64,000 nucleotides of DNA from Sorangium cellulosum. GTDB lineage: Bacteria; Myxococcota_A; Polyangia; Polyangiales; Polyangiaceae. Numbering within the stretch: position 1 is the stretch's first letter; each line of letters starts with the position of its first letter. A program made the translations under genes and the position numbers. Shown here in pieces: positions 33,386-41,000 of this stretch. Under the pieces are notes generated by a model that was not told the origin of the DNA, ran no database searches, and worked only from the letters and a program-made list of their open reading frames with translations. The DNA lies in the NCBI RefSeq assembly GCF_004135735.1, contig NZ_CP012670.1, forward strand, positions 6,898,501 through 6,962,500. The letters are read 5' to 3'.

Positions 33386-34120
33386 ATGATCGCCTCGGCA
33401 TTTCCGCTGCTGCTCCTCGGGTTCTCTCTCGGCATGCGCCATGCGACCGACGCGGACCACGTGATCGCGGTCGCGACGATCGTGAGCCGGGTCCGGAGCC
33501 TCGGGGTGGCGCTGCTGATCGGCGCGATGTGGGGCCTCGGCCACACGCTCACGCTGATGCTCATCGGCGGCGCGATCCTCCTGTTCGGGCTCGCCGTGCC
33601 GCCGCACGTCGGCCTGGCGATGGAGCTCACGGTCGCGTTCATGCTGATCGGCCTCGGGGCGTACCACCTCCGGCGGCTCTACCTGGCCATCCGCCGCGGC
33701 GAGCCGGCGGACCCGGGCGCAGAGCATAACGCCGCTCACGCGCACGACCTCGGCTGGGCGGACCGCGTGTTCGGCGGGTCGCGGGTGTACGTGAGCCTCC
33801 GGCCGCTGCTCATCGGCGTGGTCCACGGGCTCGCGGGCTCGGCCGCGGTGGCGCTCCTCGTGCTGACCACGGTGCGCGACCCGCGGTGGGGCGTCGGCTA
33901 CATCGCCCTGTTCGGCGCGGGCACGGTCGCCGGGATGATGCTGATCACCGGGGTGCTCGCGCTGCCGTTCGCGTACACGCGCGCCCGCTTCGGCGGGATG
34001 CACCGCGCGCTCGGCGCGGCCTCTGGCCTCCTCAGCGTCGGCTTCGGCCTGTTCCTCGCCTACGACATCAGCATCGGGTCCGGGCTGTTCACGGCGAACC
34101 CGCAGTGGACCCCCGGCTGA
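33386..34120 (+). CDS. nickel/cobalt transporter, NiCoT/UreH-like
   Basis: 244 residues with about six membrane segments. The first segment holds RHATDADHV, the His-X4-Asp-His signature of NiCoT permeases, which binds the metal. Further segments include ALLIGAMWGLGHTLTLMLIGG, PLLIGVVHGLAGSAAVALLVL and AGTVAGMMLITGVLALPFAY. A His-rich cytoplasmic loop (EHNAAHAHDLG, about 113-123) separates the halves. The length and the single loop are closer to the short UreH/HupE-like permeases than to classical 330-residue NiCoT. No urease or hydrogenase genes are nearby. The 3' end overlaps the convergent response-regulator gene by 32 bp. Confidence 0.85.
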   Translation: MIASAFPLLLLGFSLGMRHATDADHVIAVATIVSRVRSLGVALLIGAMWGLGHTLTLMLIGGAILLFGLAVPPHVGLAMELTVAFMLIGLGAYHLRRLYLAIRRGEPADPGAEHNAAHAHDLGWADRVFGGSRVYVSLRPLLIGVVHGLAGSAAVALLVLTTVRDPRWGVGYIALFGAGTVAGMMLITGVLALPFAYTRARFGGMHRALGAASGLLSVGFGLFLAYDISIGSGLFTANPQWTPG

Positions 34121-34862
34121 GCGCGCGCCCGGCCGGGCACGACGGCGCCGCCGCGATGTGCGCGTCGATCTGCGCCAAGAGCCAGTCCATGAACTCGTCC
34201 TTCAGGATCGTCTGCGCCACGTGCAGGTCGGTCCAGACGGGCGCGCGCGCCGCCGCCCGGTCGCTCGTCTGCACGACCACCGGGATCGCAGAGAGCCGCG
34301 CGTCGTCGCGCATCGCGCGGATGAGCTCCACCCCGTTCATGACGGGCATGTGGACATCCACGATGGCCAGCGCCACCGGCTCGTTCGACAGGAGCGCGAG
34401 GGCGTCACGCCCGTTCTCGGCCTCCAGCACGGTGAAGCGCGGCTCCAGGATCATCCGGTAGCAGCGGCGAATGTCGGCGTCGTCGTCCACGACGAGGACG
34501 CCGACGCCCTCGGCCGCGGCGCCGAGCACGCGGGTCACCGCGTCCCGGAGCTCCGCCGCGGTGACGGGCTTCTGCACGTAGCCGGCGACCCCGCGCAGGA
34601 TGGCCTCCGCCGGCTTCTGCAGGACGGACACGAGCATCACCGGCACCCGCTCGCGCGCCTGCACCAGGCGGCTGAAGGCGAGGCCATCCATCTCGGGCAT
34701 CAGGAAGTCGGCGAGGATGAGGTCCGGCTTCCAGCTCCTCAGCAGGTCGAGCGCCGCGCCCCCGCTGCGCACGGCCCGGACGTCGTGCGCCGCGCTCTCG
34801 AGCGCCTCGGCCATCCACGCGAGCGTCCCCCCATCGTCGTCGACCAGCAGCAGCTTCGCCAT
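34089..34862 (-). CDS. response regulator with two receiver domains
   Basis: 257 residues, two REC domains and no output domain. REC1 (about 1-118): acidic pocket DDD at 8-10, phosphoacceptor Asp52 (LILADFLMPEMDG), Lys in VQKPV. REC2 (about 121-240): DDD at 126-128, Asp169 (LAIVDVHMPVMNG). In REC2 the conserved Lys region reads TILKDEF. A short Ser/Gly-rich tail follows. It starts 4 bp after the histidine kinase stop and is its obvious partner. Without an output domain it would act through protein contacts or as a phosphate relay, perhaps onto the GTPase or OmpA-domain protein of the same cassette. Confidence 0.9.
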   Translation of the reverse strand: MAKLLLVDDDGGTLAWMAEALESAAHDVRAVRSGGAALDLLRSWKPDLILADFLMPEMDGLAFSRLVQARERVPVMLVSVLQKPAEAILRGVAGYVQKPVTAAELRDAVTRVLGAAAEGVGVLVVDDDADIRRCYRMILEPRFTVLEAENGRDALALLSNEPVALAIVDVHMPVMNGVELIRAMRDDARLSAIPVVVQTSDRAAARAPVWTDLHVAQTILKDEFMDWLLAQIDAHIAAAPSCPAGRALSRGSTAGSP

Positions 34863-34866
34863 CGCG

Positions 34867-36015
34867 TCACTCCCTCCGCTCCTGCCCCTCGGCCCCGGCG
34901 CCCCCCACCGGCTGCGCCGCGTCGGCACGCCGCAACCGGATCCAGAAGCTCGCCCCCCCTTCCGGCCGCGCCTCGTATCCGATCGCCCCGCCCCACCGCT
35001 CCACCGCGATCCGGGCGCCGTAGAGCCCGAGGCCGGAGCCTGCCCCCGGATCACGGCCGCGCACGAACTTCTGGAACAGGTGCGGAACGATGGAAGGGGC
35101 GACGCCCGGGCCCTCATCCTGGACGAGCACGCGAGCCCACCCGGGCTCTCCCTGCACCAGGACACGGACCGACGTCCGCGGGGGCGCGAAGCGGAGGGCG
35201 TTCTCGATGAGGTTGGACATCACGCGCGCGAGCCTGCCCTCCTCGGCGATGACCTCGCACGGCCGCCGTCCGCCGATCTCCGGCGGGCCCTCCAGGTGGA
35301 CACCCCGGCTGCACGCCACGGGCACGAGCGACTCGATCGCCAGCGCGAGGGTGTCGCTCAGGCTCGCCGTCTCGGGGACGTCGTCGTACGAGGCGTCGAG
35401 CGCGGCCCGCTCGGCGGTGAAGGTGTCGAGGATCTCGCGGATGAGCTCGCGCTGCCGGAGGGCCGCCTTCAGCGCGACCCCCACGAGCGCCGCGCTCTTC
35501 TCCGGGAGCGGCCGCTCTCCGAGGAGGGAGAGGGCGCCGAGGACGCTGTTCAGCGGGCCGGAGAGGTCATGGACGATGCAATGGACCAGGACGTCCTTCC
35601 GCTCGACCTCGCGCGACAGCGTCTCGTGCACGAGGCGCAGCTCGCGCGCCCGCTGGAGGACGCGGCGGCGCTCGTGGAACAGGGCGTCGTTCCGGGTGAT
35701 CACGAGCAGCGGCGACGAGCCCACCCGGAGCGCCGTCGCCTCGAGGTGCAGCTCCTCGTCGTCCTCGGTCATCTGCGTCCAGCAGTCGGACTGCACGCGC
35801 CGCGCCCCTTCCGTGGACCAGGCCCGCTCCGCCTCCGGGAGGAACACCTCCAGGAACGGCAGCGCGCGGTCGATCTGGAGCGGCCTGTCGCGCCACGGCG
35901 GCTCGATCCCGAGCCGGAGAAACCACGGCGGCGGCGCCTCGCGGACGACGAAGCGGCCGTCGTGCAGGCGCTCGAGCACGAGCTGGTCCAGCGCCGCAGA
36001 GAGGCAGGCGCTCAC
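34867..36015 (-). CDS. soluble histidine kinase
   Basis: 382 residues from a GTG at 36015, whose last bases overlap the GTPase stop in GTGA; this coupling decides the start. No membrane segment. Residues about 1-120 look like a PAS-type sensor. The dimerisation helix carries the phosphoacceptor His149 (CIVHDLSGPLNSVLG), followed by the ATPase domain: N box NLIENALRFA, G1 DEGPGVAP, F box LFQKFVRG and G2 GSGLGLYGARIAV. It should phosphorylate the double-receiver protein 4 bp downstream. Fourth gene of the coiled-coil/OmpA/GTPase cassette; a kinase in the cytoplasm fits sensing of GTPase state or an internal cue. Confidence 0.9.
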   Translation of the reverse strand: MSACLSAALDQLVLERLHDGRFVVREAPPPWFLRLGIEPPWRDRPLQIDRALPFLEVFLPEAERAWSTEGARRVQSDCWTQMTEDDEELHLEATALRVGSSPLLVITRNDALFHERRRVLQRARELRLVHETLSREVERKDVLVHCIVHDLSGPLNSVLGALSLLGERPLPEKSAALVGVALKAALRQRELIREILDTFTAERAALDASYDDVPETASLSDTLALAIESLVPVACSRGVHLEGPPEIGGRRPCEVIAEEGRLARVMSNLIENALRFAPPRTSVRVLVQGEPGWARVLVQDEGPGVAPSIVPHLFQKFVRGRDPGAGSGLGLYGARIAVERWGGAIGYEARPEGGASFWIRLRRADAAQPVGGAGAEGQERRE

Positions 36016-36542
36016 GTCGATCCCCCTCGCCGCGAGGGCGCCTCGCTCGCCAGGATCGCGCGCGCGAGCGCGCTGAACGCCTCCTCGACCCCGGCGCCGG
36101 TCTTCGCGCTCGTCCTCGCGACCAGCAGGCCGGCCCGCCTCAGCGCCGCCTCGGCGGCCTCGTCGATCTCCCACGTGGCCATGAGGTCGGCCTTGTTCAG
36201 GACGAAGACGGCGGGGACCGCCCCCGCGGCCGCCTGCGCGGCGTCATGCAGGCGGAGCGCCGTCTCCACCGTGGCGCGCCGCGTGCCGTCGATGACGAGG
36301 AGGAAGCCCGACGAGCCGCGCAGGTACGACACCTGGACGCTCTGGAACTCGTCCTCTCCGCTCAGGTCCCAGAGGATGAGATCGAGCTCCTCGCCGTCGC
36401 ACCTCACGCGCCGCGCCTCGATCGTCACGCCGATCGTCGTCCGGTACGCCTCGGAGAAGATGCTGCGCACGAAGCGGGCGACGAGGCTCGTCTTGCCGAC
36501 CCCCGTGGCCCCCAGCATGCAGACCTTGCGCTTCGCCCCCAT
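36012..36542 (-). CDS. Rab/Ras-like small GTPase
   Basis: 176 residues with all G motifs: G1 GATGVGKTS (11-19), switch I Thr36/Thr37 (YRTTIGV), G3 WDLSGEDEF (58-66), G4 NKAD (116-119) and G5 SAK (145-147). The position of Ras Gln61 is Glu63. It lacks the MglA-specific features I would expect and belongs to the wider set of prokaryotic Ras-like proteins. It starts 3 bp after the OmpA-domain gene and overlaps the histidine kinase gene in GTGA. Likely a switch recruited to the membrane by its OmpA-domain neighbour; partner and effector are unknown. Confidence 0.92.
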   Translation of the reverse strand: MGAKRKVCMLGATGVGKTSLVARFVRSIFSEAYRTTIGVTIEARRVRCDGEELDLILWDLSGEDEFQSVQVSYLRGSSGFLLVIDGTRRATVETALRLHDAAQAAAGAVPAVFVLNKADLMATWEIDEAAEAALRRAGLLVARTSAKTGAGVEEAFSALARAILASEAPSRRGGST

Positions 36543-36545
36543 GGC

Positions 36546-38252
36546 CTAGTCCGCCTCCGCCGCGCGCAGGTCCACCGCGAAGGTCACGCTGCGCGCGCGC
36601 CGGACGCCCGCGCCGATCGGGCGCAGCCGGTCCGCCGGGACGCCGAGCGCGACGAGCTCGGCCGCGACGCGCTCCGCGCGGGCGAGGCTGAGCGCCCGGT
36701 TCAACGCCTCCGTGCCGACCGGATCGGCATGGCCGATCACGCGGATCTCGGCCGCCATGCCGGCCTCGGGCGCGCGCGCGAAGAGCTGCCTGGCCGCGGC
36801 GGCGACCTCGGCGACGCGGGCGCGCTGCCCGGCGGCGACCTCGGCGGCGCCGCGGTCGAAGAGGAGCTCCGCCTGCTCGATGGCGCTCGCCGCGGCGCGC
36901 GCCCGCGCGATCGACTCCTCCGCGTGGAGGCGCCCGTCGTCGAGCGCCTCCACGCCCGGGAGCAGCGCCGCCGCCACCCTCGCGCGCTCGATCCAGCGCT
37001 CGGGCGCGACCCCGCTGGCCACCAGGGTGCCGCCGCGGCGCGCGAGGGAGACACCCGGCGGCGGGCGCAAGGCCCGCTCCACCCGGCGCGCGACGATCTG
37101 CGGGGCGACCGAATAGAACGGCTCGAAGCGCAACGTGACGGCGGAACGCGCGAGGCCGCCGCGCTCGATCACCGCCCTCGGATCCGCGGCGAGGGGATCT
37201 CGCAGGCCCGTGAGCACGGCCTCGCCCGCCCGCCGCTCCGCCGAGATCACCACGATACCGGGCTCGCTCCGCAACGCCTCGACGGCCTCGGCGAGGCGGC
37301 GCTGGTCCCGCCGCGAGGCGTGCGCCCAGACGCCGAGCGCGGTCGCGAGGCCCACGACCGCGAGGACCGCCGCGGCGCGCGCGGCCCGCCCCCGGCGCGC
37401 GGCCTCCTTGCGTTGCTGTCGCAGGCAGCGGGCGAGCAGGTCGCGGCTGCCCGAGAACGGCGCCGGATCACCGCGGAAATCGGCGAGCTCGCGGCCGTAG
37501 AGGAGATGGACGTGCTCCAGGGTCTCGCACAGGTGGATCTCGTACTCCTGCGGCGCCACGCCGCGCACGATGGCGACGAGGAGGGCCATCGGGCCCTGCT
37601 CGACCCAGCCCGTGAGATCGCCCGCGCGGAACTGCTCGAGCCGCGCCTCGGCCCGAAAGGCGTCGTGGGCGAACGCGTCGATGGCCGCGAGCATCGCCGA
37701 GATCTGATCGGGATCTCGGACGGGGATGTCCTCGGCGCTCAGGTGCTCGAGGACGATCCCGGTCCCGCGGTGGACCAGGAAGAGCTGCTCGGTCCGGTAG
37801 ACCATGGTGCGGAGCAGCACCACTTCCGCGAAGGGGCGCCCCGTGCGCCACGCCTCGAGGCGCCAGCGCACGCTGCGCGGGGAGAGGCTCTGCTCGAGCG
37901 CCTGGTTGAGGCGCTCGATCATCGTCCGGAGGATACAGGCCACCGACCTGCGCAGCGCCGGCCCCATGGCCGGGCTGATCGCGTCCGCGAACGCCGCAGG
38001 ATCCCTGCGCACGCTCTCGTGGATCGCGCTGGAGAGGAGCGGCTCCATCGCCCACGAGAGCGCCTCGCCTTGCTTGCGGCTCTCGATCACGGCCTCGGGG
38101 AGCACGTCGGCGACCATCCCGGTCATGTGCTGGTCGAGCCGCTCCTCGAGCCGCCGGATCCGCCGCTGTTCCGGGCCCACGAGCAGGGGGCGGAGGTCTT
38201 CGAGCGTCTTGGATGGCGGGGGTGCCGCGCGGCGCGCCCTCGGTTGCCCCAT
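36546..38252 (-). CDS. membrane protein with C-terminal OmpA-like peptidoglycan-binding domain
   Basis: 568 residues from the ATG at 38252, chosen because GGAGG lies 7 bp upstream (an in-frame ATG at 38273 has none). The cytoplasmic part (about 1-290) is helical at first, then has a region (about 135-260: EQLFLVHRGTGIVLEHLS, DPDQISAMLAAIDAFAHDAF, FRAGDLTGWVEQGPMALLVAIVRG, ETLEHVHLLYG) that reads like a longin/roadblock-type sensing fold seen in OmpA proteins encoded beside small GTPases (recollection, not verified). One membrane segment (about 292-311) and an OmpA/MotB-like domain follow (about 440-565; IRVIGHADPVGTEALNRALSLARAERV). It would tie the cytoplasmic GTPase to the cell wall. Ends 3 bp before the GTPase gene. 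Confidence 0.88.
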   Translation of the reverse strand: MGQPRARRAAPPPSKTLEDLRPLLVGPEQRRIRRLEERLDQHMTGMVADVLPEAVIESRKQGEALSWAMEPLLSSAIHESVRRDPAAFADAISPAMGPALRRSVACILRTMIERLNQALEQSLSPRSVRWRLEAWRTGRPFAEVVLLRTMVYRTEQLFLVHRGTGIVLEHLSAEDIPVRDPDQISAMLAAIDAFAHDAFRAEARLEQFRAGDLTGWVEQGPMALLVAIVRGVAPQEYEIHLCETLEHVHLLYGRELADFRGDPAPFSGSRDLLARCLRQQRKEAARRGRAARAAAVLAVVGLATALGVWAHASRRDQRRLAEAVEALRSEPGIVVISAERRAGEAVLTGLRDPLAADPRAVIERGGLARSAVTLRFEPFYSVAPQIVARRVERALRPPPGVSLARRGGTLVASGVAPERWIERARVAAALLPGVEALDDGRLHAEESIARARAAASAIEQAELLFDRGAAEVAAGQRARVAEVAAAARQLFARAPEAGMAAEIRVIGHADPVGTEALNRALSLARAERVAAELVALGVPADRLRPIGAGVRRARSVTFAVDLRAAEAD

Positions 38253-38306
38253 CGTTCGCCTCCGAGCTTCCACGGCCGCGTCGCCCGCCGGAGCGGCGCC
38301 GCGGGC

Positions 38307-38888
38307 TCACGCGGCTTCGTCCGAGCTCCGCTCCGTCTTCTGGTGCCGCTCCGCCTCCACCCGCTCGGACGTCGGCGCCTCCGGCGCGATCACGCCGGAG
38401 CTCTCCTCCCAGGCCCCGGCGAGCTCGCGCGCGAGGGCGGCGCTCAGCTCGTCGCGCGTGCGCTGCGTCTCGTCGAGGAACGATTTGGACTGCTCCAGCA
38501 GGAGCTGCCGGAACTCGCGCTGCGTCCGCACGACGAGCTCCTCCAGCCGCTGGATCCGCTGCTCGAACAGCCTGAGCGCTTCCCGCGACTCGCGCGCGAC
38601 GTTGCCGAGCGCGCAGGCGTCGGCCGACCGGTGGGCCTCGAACGACGTGCTGAGCGCCTCGATCTCCTTGCGCACGTGCGTCTCCAGCACGTCCAGCCGC
38701 CGCCGCGCCTCGCTCCGGAGCTCCTCCGCCTGGGCGGCGACCTGGGCGTCGGTGTGCATGAGGCGGCGCGCGAGCTCGCGGAGCTGGGCGCCGCACAGGA
38801 TCTCGCGGACCTGCTCCAGGCTGTTCGTGGTCGCGGCCTCCGCGTGTCCTGCGGCGATCTCATGATCGGCCCGCCCGCTCGTTCTCAT
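38307..38888 (-). CDS. coiled-coil protein heading the GTPase cassette
   Basis: 193 residues from the ATG at 38888, preceded by GGAGAGGGGG; an upstream in-frame ATG at 38981 has no such site. Almost the whole protein is charged heptad-like helix (LRSEARRRLDVLETHVRKEIEAL, LRLFEQRIQRLEELVVRTQREFRQL). There is one Cys-containing short helix near the N-terminus (LEQVREILCGAQLRELARRL). No signal peptide or membrane segment. First gene of the five-gene unit, 54 bp before the OmpA-domain gene; a scaffold for the GTPase or kinase is plausible. Confidence 0.8.
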   Translation of the reverse strand: MRTSGRADHEIAAGHAEAATTNSLEQVREILCGAQLRELARRLMHTDAQVAAQAEELRSEARRRLDVLETHVRKEIEALSTSFEAHRSADACALGNVARESREALRLFEQRIQRLEELVVRTQREFRQLLLEQSKSFLDETQRTRDELSAALARELAGAWEESSGVIAPEAPTSERVEAERHQKTERSSDEAA

Positions 38889-39166
38889 CTCGATCCCCCT
38901 CTCCGTGCGTTTCGCGCGTGCCTCATGAGCGAGCCCGAGCTCGCCCGCCATGGCGCCCGGACCGCCGCGCGCGCGGCGCATGCGCCAGCTCGCTCAGCGT
39001 CTCCCCCTCCCCGCGACAGGTGGCCCCTTGTTCATCGCGTCACGCATCGCGCGGTACATGGGTCAGCGACATGGCCGCTGGTAGCCCTCGCGCGGGCGGG
39101 GGATAGGGCACCTGGGGCGCTGGCCCCGGAGCCGCTCGGCCGCTCCAGGCCCGGTAAGATGCGCTC

Positions 39167-40141
39167 ATGCAGACACCGCGCATCGTCCTTTCGGCCGCGG
39201 TCCTCCTCGCGGCGTGCGGCGGCGCACCGGCCAGCAGCGCTCCTGTCGCGGCGGACCCCGCCGTCGGTGGCCCCTCCCCCGCGTCCCCGGCGGCTCCCCC
39301 CTCCGCGCCCCCGACCGCGACGGCTCCGCCCCCGACGGCCGCGGCGGCGTCGACCGCCGCCGCCGTGCCTGCGCCGGCGCCGTGCGGCGCGCTGGGCTGC
39401 CTCGCCTTCGACGATCCGGACCGGGCGTTCGCCCACGTGCTCGGGGACGGTCCGCGCGTCCTCGCGGTGGGCGAGTCGCACGCGCAGCAGGGCGCCGAGG
39501 GCATCCCATCGGCGACCCGGCGCTTCGCGGAGCGCTTCCTGCCGGCGCTCGCCGGCCGCGCCTCGGACCTGATCATCGAGCTCTGGGTGGCGGACCCGCG
39601 CTGCAAGAAGGAGCAGGCGGCGCGGGTCGAGGAGGAGCAGCGCGCGGTCACCCAGGGCCAGGCAGCGGACAACCAGAACGAGTTCCTCGCGCTCGGCCAC
39701 GCGGCGAAGCGGCTCGGCATCCAGCCCCACGCGCTCACGCCCTCCTGCGACGAGGTCGACGCCATCGCGCGCGCAGGGGCGGACGCGGTGCCCGCCATGC
39801 TCGAGACGATCGCGCGCCTGACCGCGGCCAGGGCGAAGGCGCTGCTCGGCCGCGAGGACAGGGCCGGCAAGATGATCGTCGCCTACGGCGGGGCGCTGCA
39901 CAACGACGTCGCCCCGCGCCCCGGGCGCGAGCGCTGGAGCTTCGGACCGGAGCTCGCCGCCAGCACCGGGGGGAAGTACGTGGAGCTCGACATCATCGTC
40001 CGCGAGTTCATCAAGGACACCGCGCCGTGGCGGGCGCTGCCGTGGTATGCCCACTTCGATCGGGAGGAGCACCCGGACAGGACGGTGCTCTTCAACCCCG
40101 CGCCGGGCTCGTACGTGCTCATCTTCCCCCGCACGCGCTGA
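39167..40141 (+). CDS. lipoprotein with GESH motif, ChaN/erythromycin-esterase-like
   Basis: 324 residues. The signal peptide ends LLAACGG (Cys17, a good lipobox), followed by a Pro/Ala linker (about 20-72). The domain (about 75-320) begins with VLAVGESHAQQGAE, reminiscent of the GExH motif of ChaN-type haem-binding lipoproteins and EreA-like hydrolases, and has further conserved-looking His and Asp (ELWVADPRC, YGGALHND). I cannot choose between haem binding and hydrolase activity. Single gene; a 17-bp repeat array follows the stop. Confidence 0.75.
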   Translation: MQTPRIVLSAAVLLAACGGAPASSAPVAADPAVGGPSPASPAAPPSAPPTATAPPPTAAAASTAAAVPAPAPCGALGCLAFDDPDRAFAHVLGDGPRVLAVGESHAQQGAEGIPSATRRFAERFLPALAGRASDLIIELWVADPRCKKEQAARVEEEQRAVTQGQAADNQNEFLALGHAAKRLGIQPHALTPSCDEVDAIARAGADAVPAMLETIARLTAARAKALLGREDRAGKMIVAYGGALHNDVAPRPGRERWSFGPELAASTGGKYVELDIIVREFIKDTAPWRALPWYAHFDREEHPDRTVLFNPAPGSYVLIFPRTR

Positions 40142-40186
40142 GCTCTCCGGCAGGTCGCGGGGCGCTCCGGGCTGGGTTCGGGGCGG

Positions 40187-40332
40187 GATGGAGCTCGGGG
40201 CGGGATGGAGCTCAGGGCTGGATGGAGCTCGGGGCTGGATGGAGCTCAGGGCTGGATAGAGCGCGGGGCTGGATGGAGCTCGGGGCTGGATAGAGCGCGG
40301 GGCTCGATGGAGCTCAGGGCTCGATGGAGAAG
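40187..40332. repeat. nine tandem copies of a 17-bp repeat
   Basis: GATGGAGCTC, then GGGGCTG or AGGGCTG, recurs at exact 17-bp steps from 40187 (40204, 40221, 40238, 40255, 40272, 40289, 40306, 40323). Units at 40255 and 40289 carry GATAGAGCGC. The last units overlap the 3' end of the minus-strand lipoprotein gene: the repeat encodes its final Ser-Ile-Glu-Pro and stop, so the array seems to have grown out of the gene's end. Confidence 0.9.
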
Positions 40333-41000
40333 GTGACCGGCTCGCCGGCGAACGGCCCGCCGCCCGGCGCGATGCGGTTGTTCTCGAACACGGCGTTGGT
40401 CACGTGGACCGTGATCGGCGCGCCGGCGGAGCGGAGCTTGTCCCAGGCCGCCGCGTCCGGCGTGTAGCTCAGCTTGGTCGTGAACACCCGGAGCAGCCCC
40501 TCGCGCGCCTCGGTCGAGAACACCAGGAAGTACGCGCGCCCGTTGATGGGCGTCCCGTGGGCCCGCGCGGCGCGCACCGGCCCGAGGAGCGCGCCGAGCT
40601 CGGCCCACACGGGCGCGCCGCCGTCCCGCGCGGCCGGCAGGGCGCCCGCCGCGCGCCGCAGCGCCGGCCCGGCCGGCGGCGCCGTCCGGATCGCCGCGCC
40701 CCCGACATGGAAGGACAGCTCCGGCGCGGTGTCGCCGGGCAGCGCCGCGCCGTCCTCGGGCGCGTCGAAGGCCGTCCCCTGCGACGCGTCGGTCTTCGGC
40801 TCCGCCGCGAGCAGCGCGACCAGCGCCTCGTCGGTCGCGCCCCCCTCGTAGATAACGTCGTCGAGCTCCGCCCCGGCCGACGTCCCGCTCGACCCGCCGT
40901 CGTGGCCGCCGCCGCACGCGCCCGCGTACAGGACGCCCGAGGCGAGGGCCGCCATCGCGGGGACGAGGAGCGCGCGGCGCGCCCATTCCCGCCGGCTCAT
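40314..41000 (-). CDS. putative lipoprotein of the MbnP/MbnH locus
   Basis: 228 residues. The signal peptide has twin Arg (RREWARRALLVPAM) and ends YAGACGG (Cys29). A Ser/Gly linker precedes a beta-rich domain with GTPINGRAYFLVFSTEAREGLLRVFTTKLSYTPD and a terminal VTFSIEP. No known family. Its ATG overlaps the mbnH stop by 4 bp (ATGA), so it is the third cistron of that unit and presumably takes part in the same metal- or copper-related function. Confidence 0.75.
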   Translation of the reverse strand: MSRREWARRALLVPAMAALASGVLYAGACGGGHDGGSSGTSAGAELDDVIYEGGATDEALVALLAAEPKTDASQGTAFDAPEDGAALPGDTAPELSFHVGGAAIRTAPPAGPALRRAAGALPAARDGGAPVWAELGALLGPVRAARAHGTPINGRAYFLVFSTEAREGLLRVFTTKLSYTPDAAAWDKLRSAGAPITVHVTNAVFENNRIAPGGGPFAGEPVTFSIEP

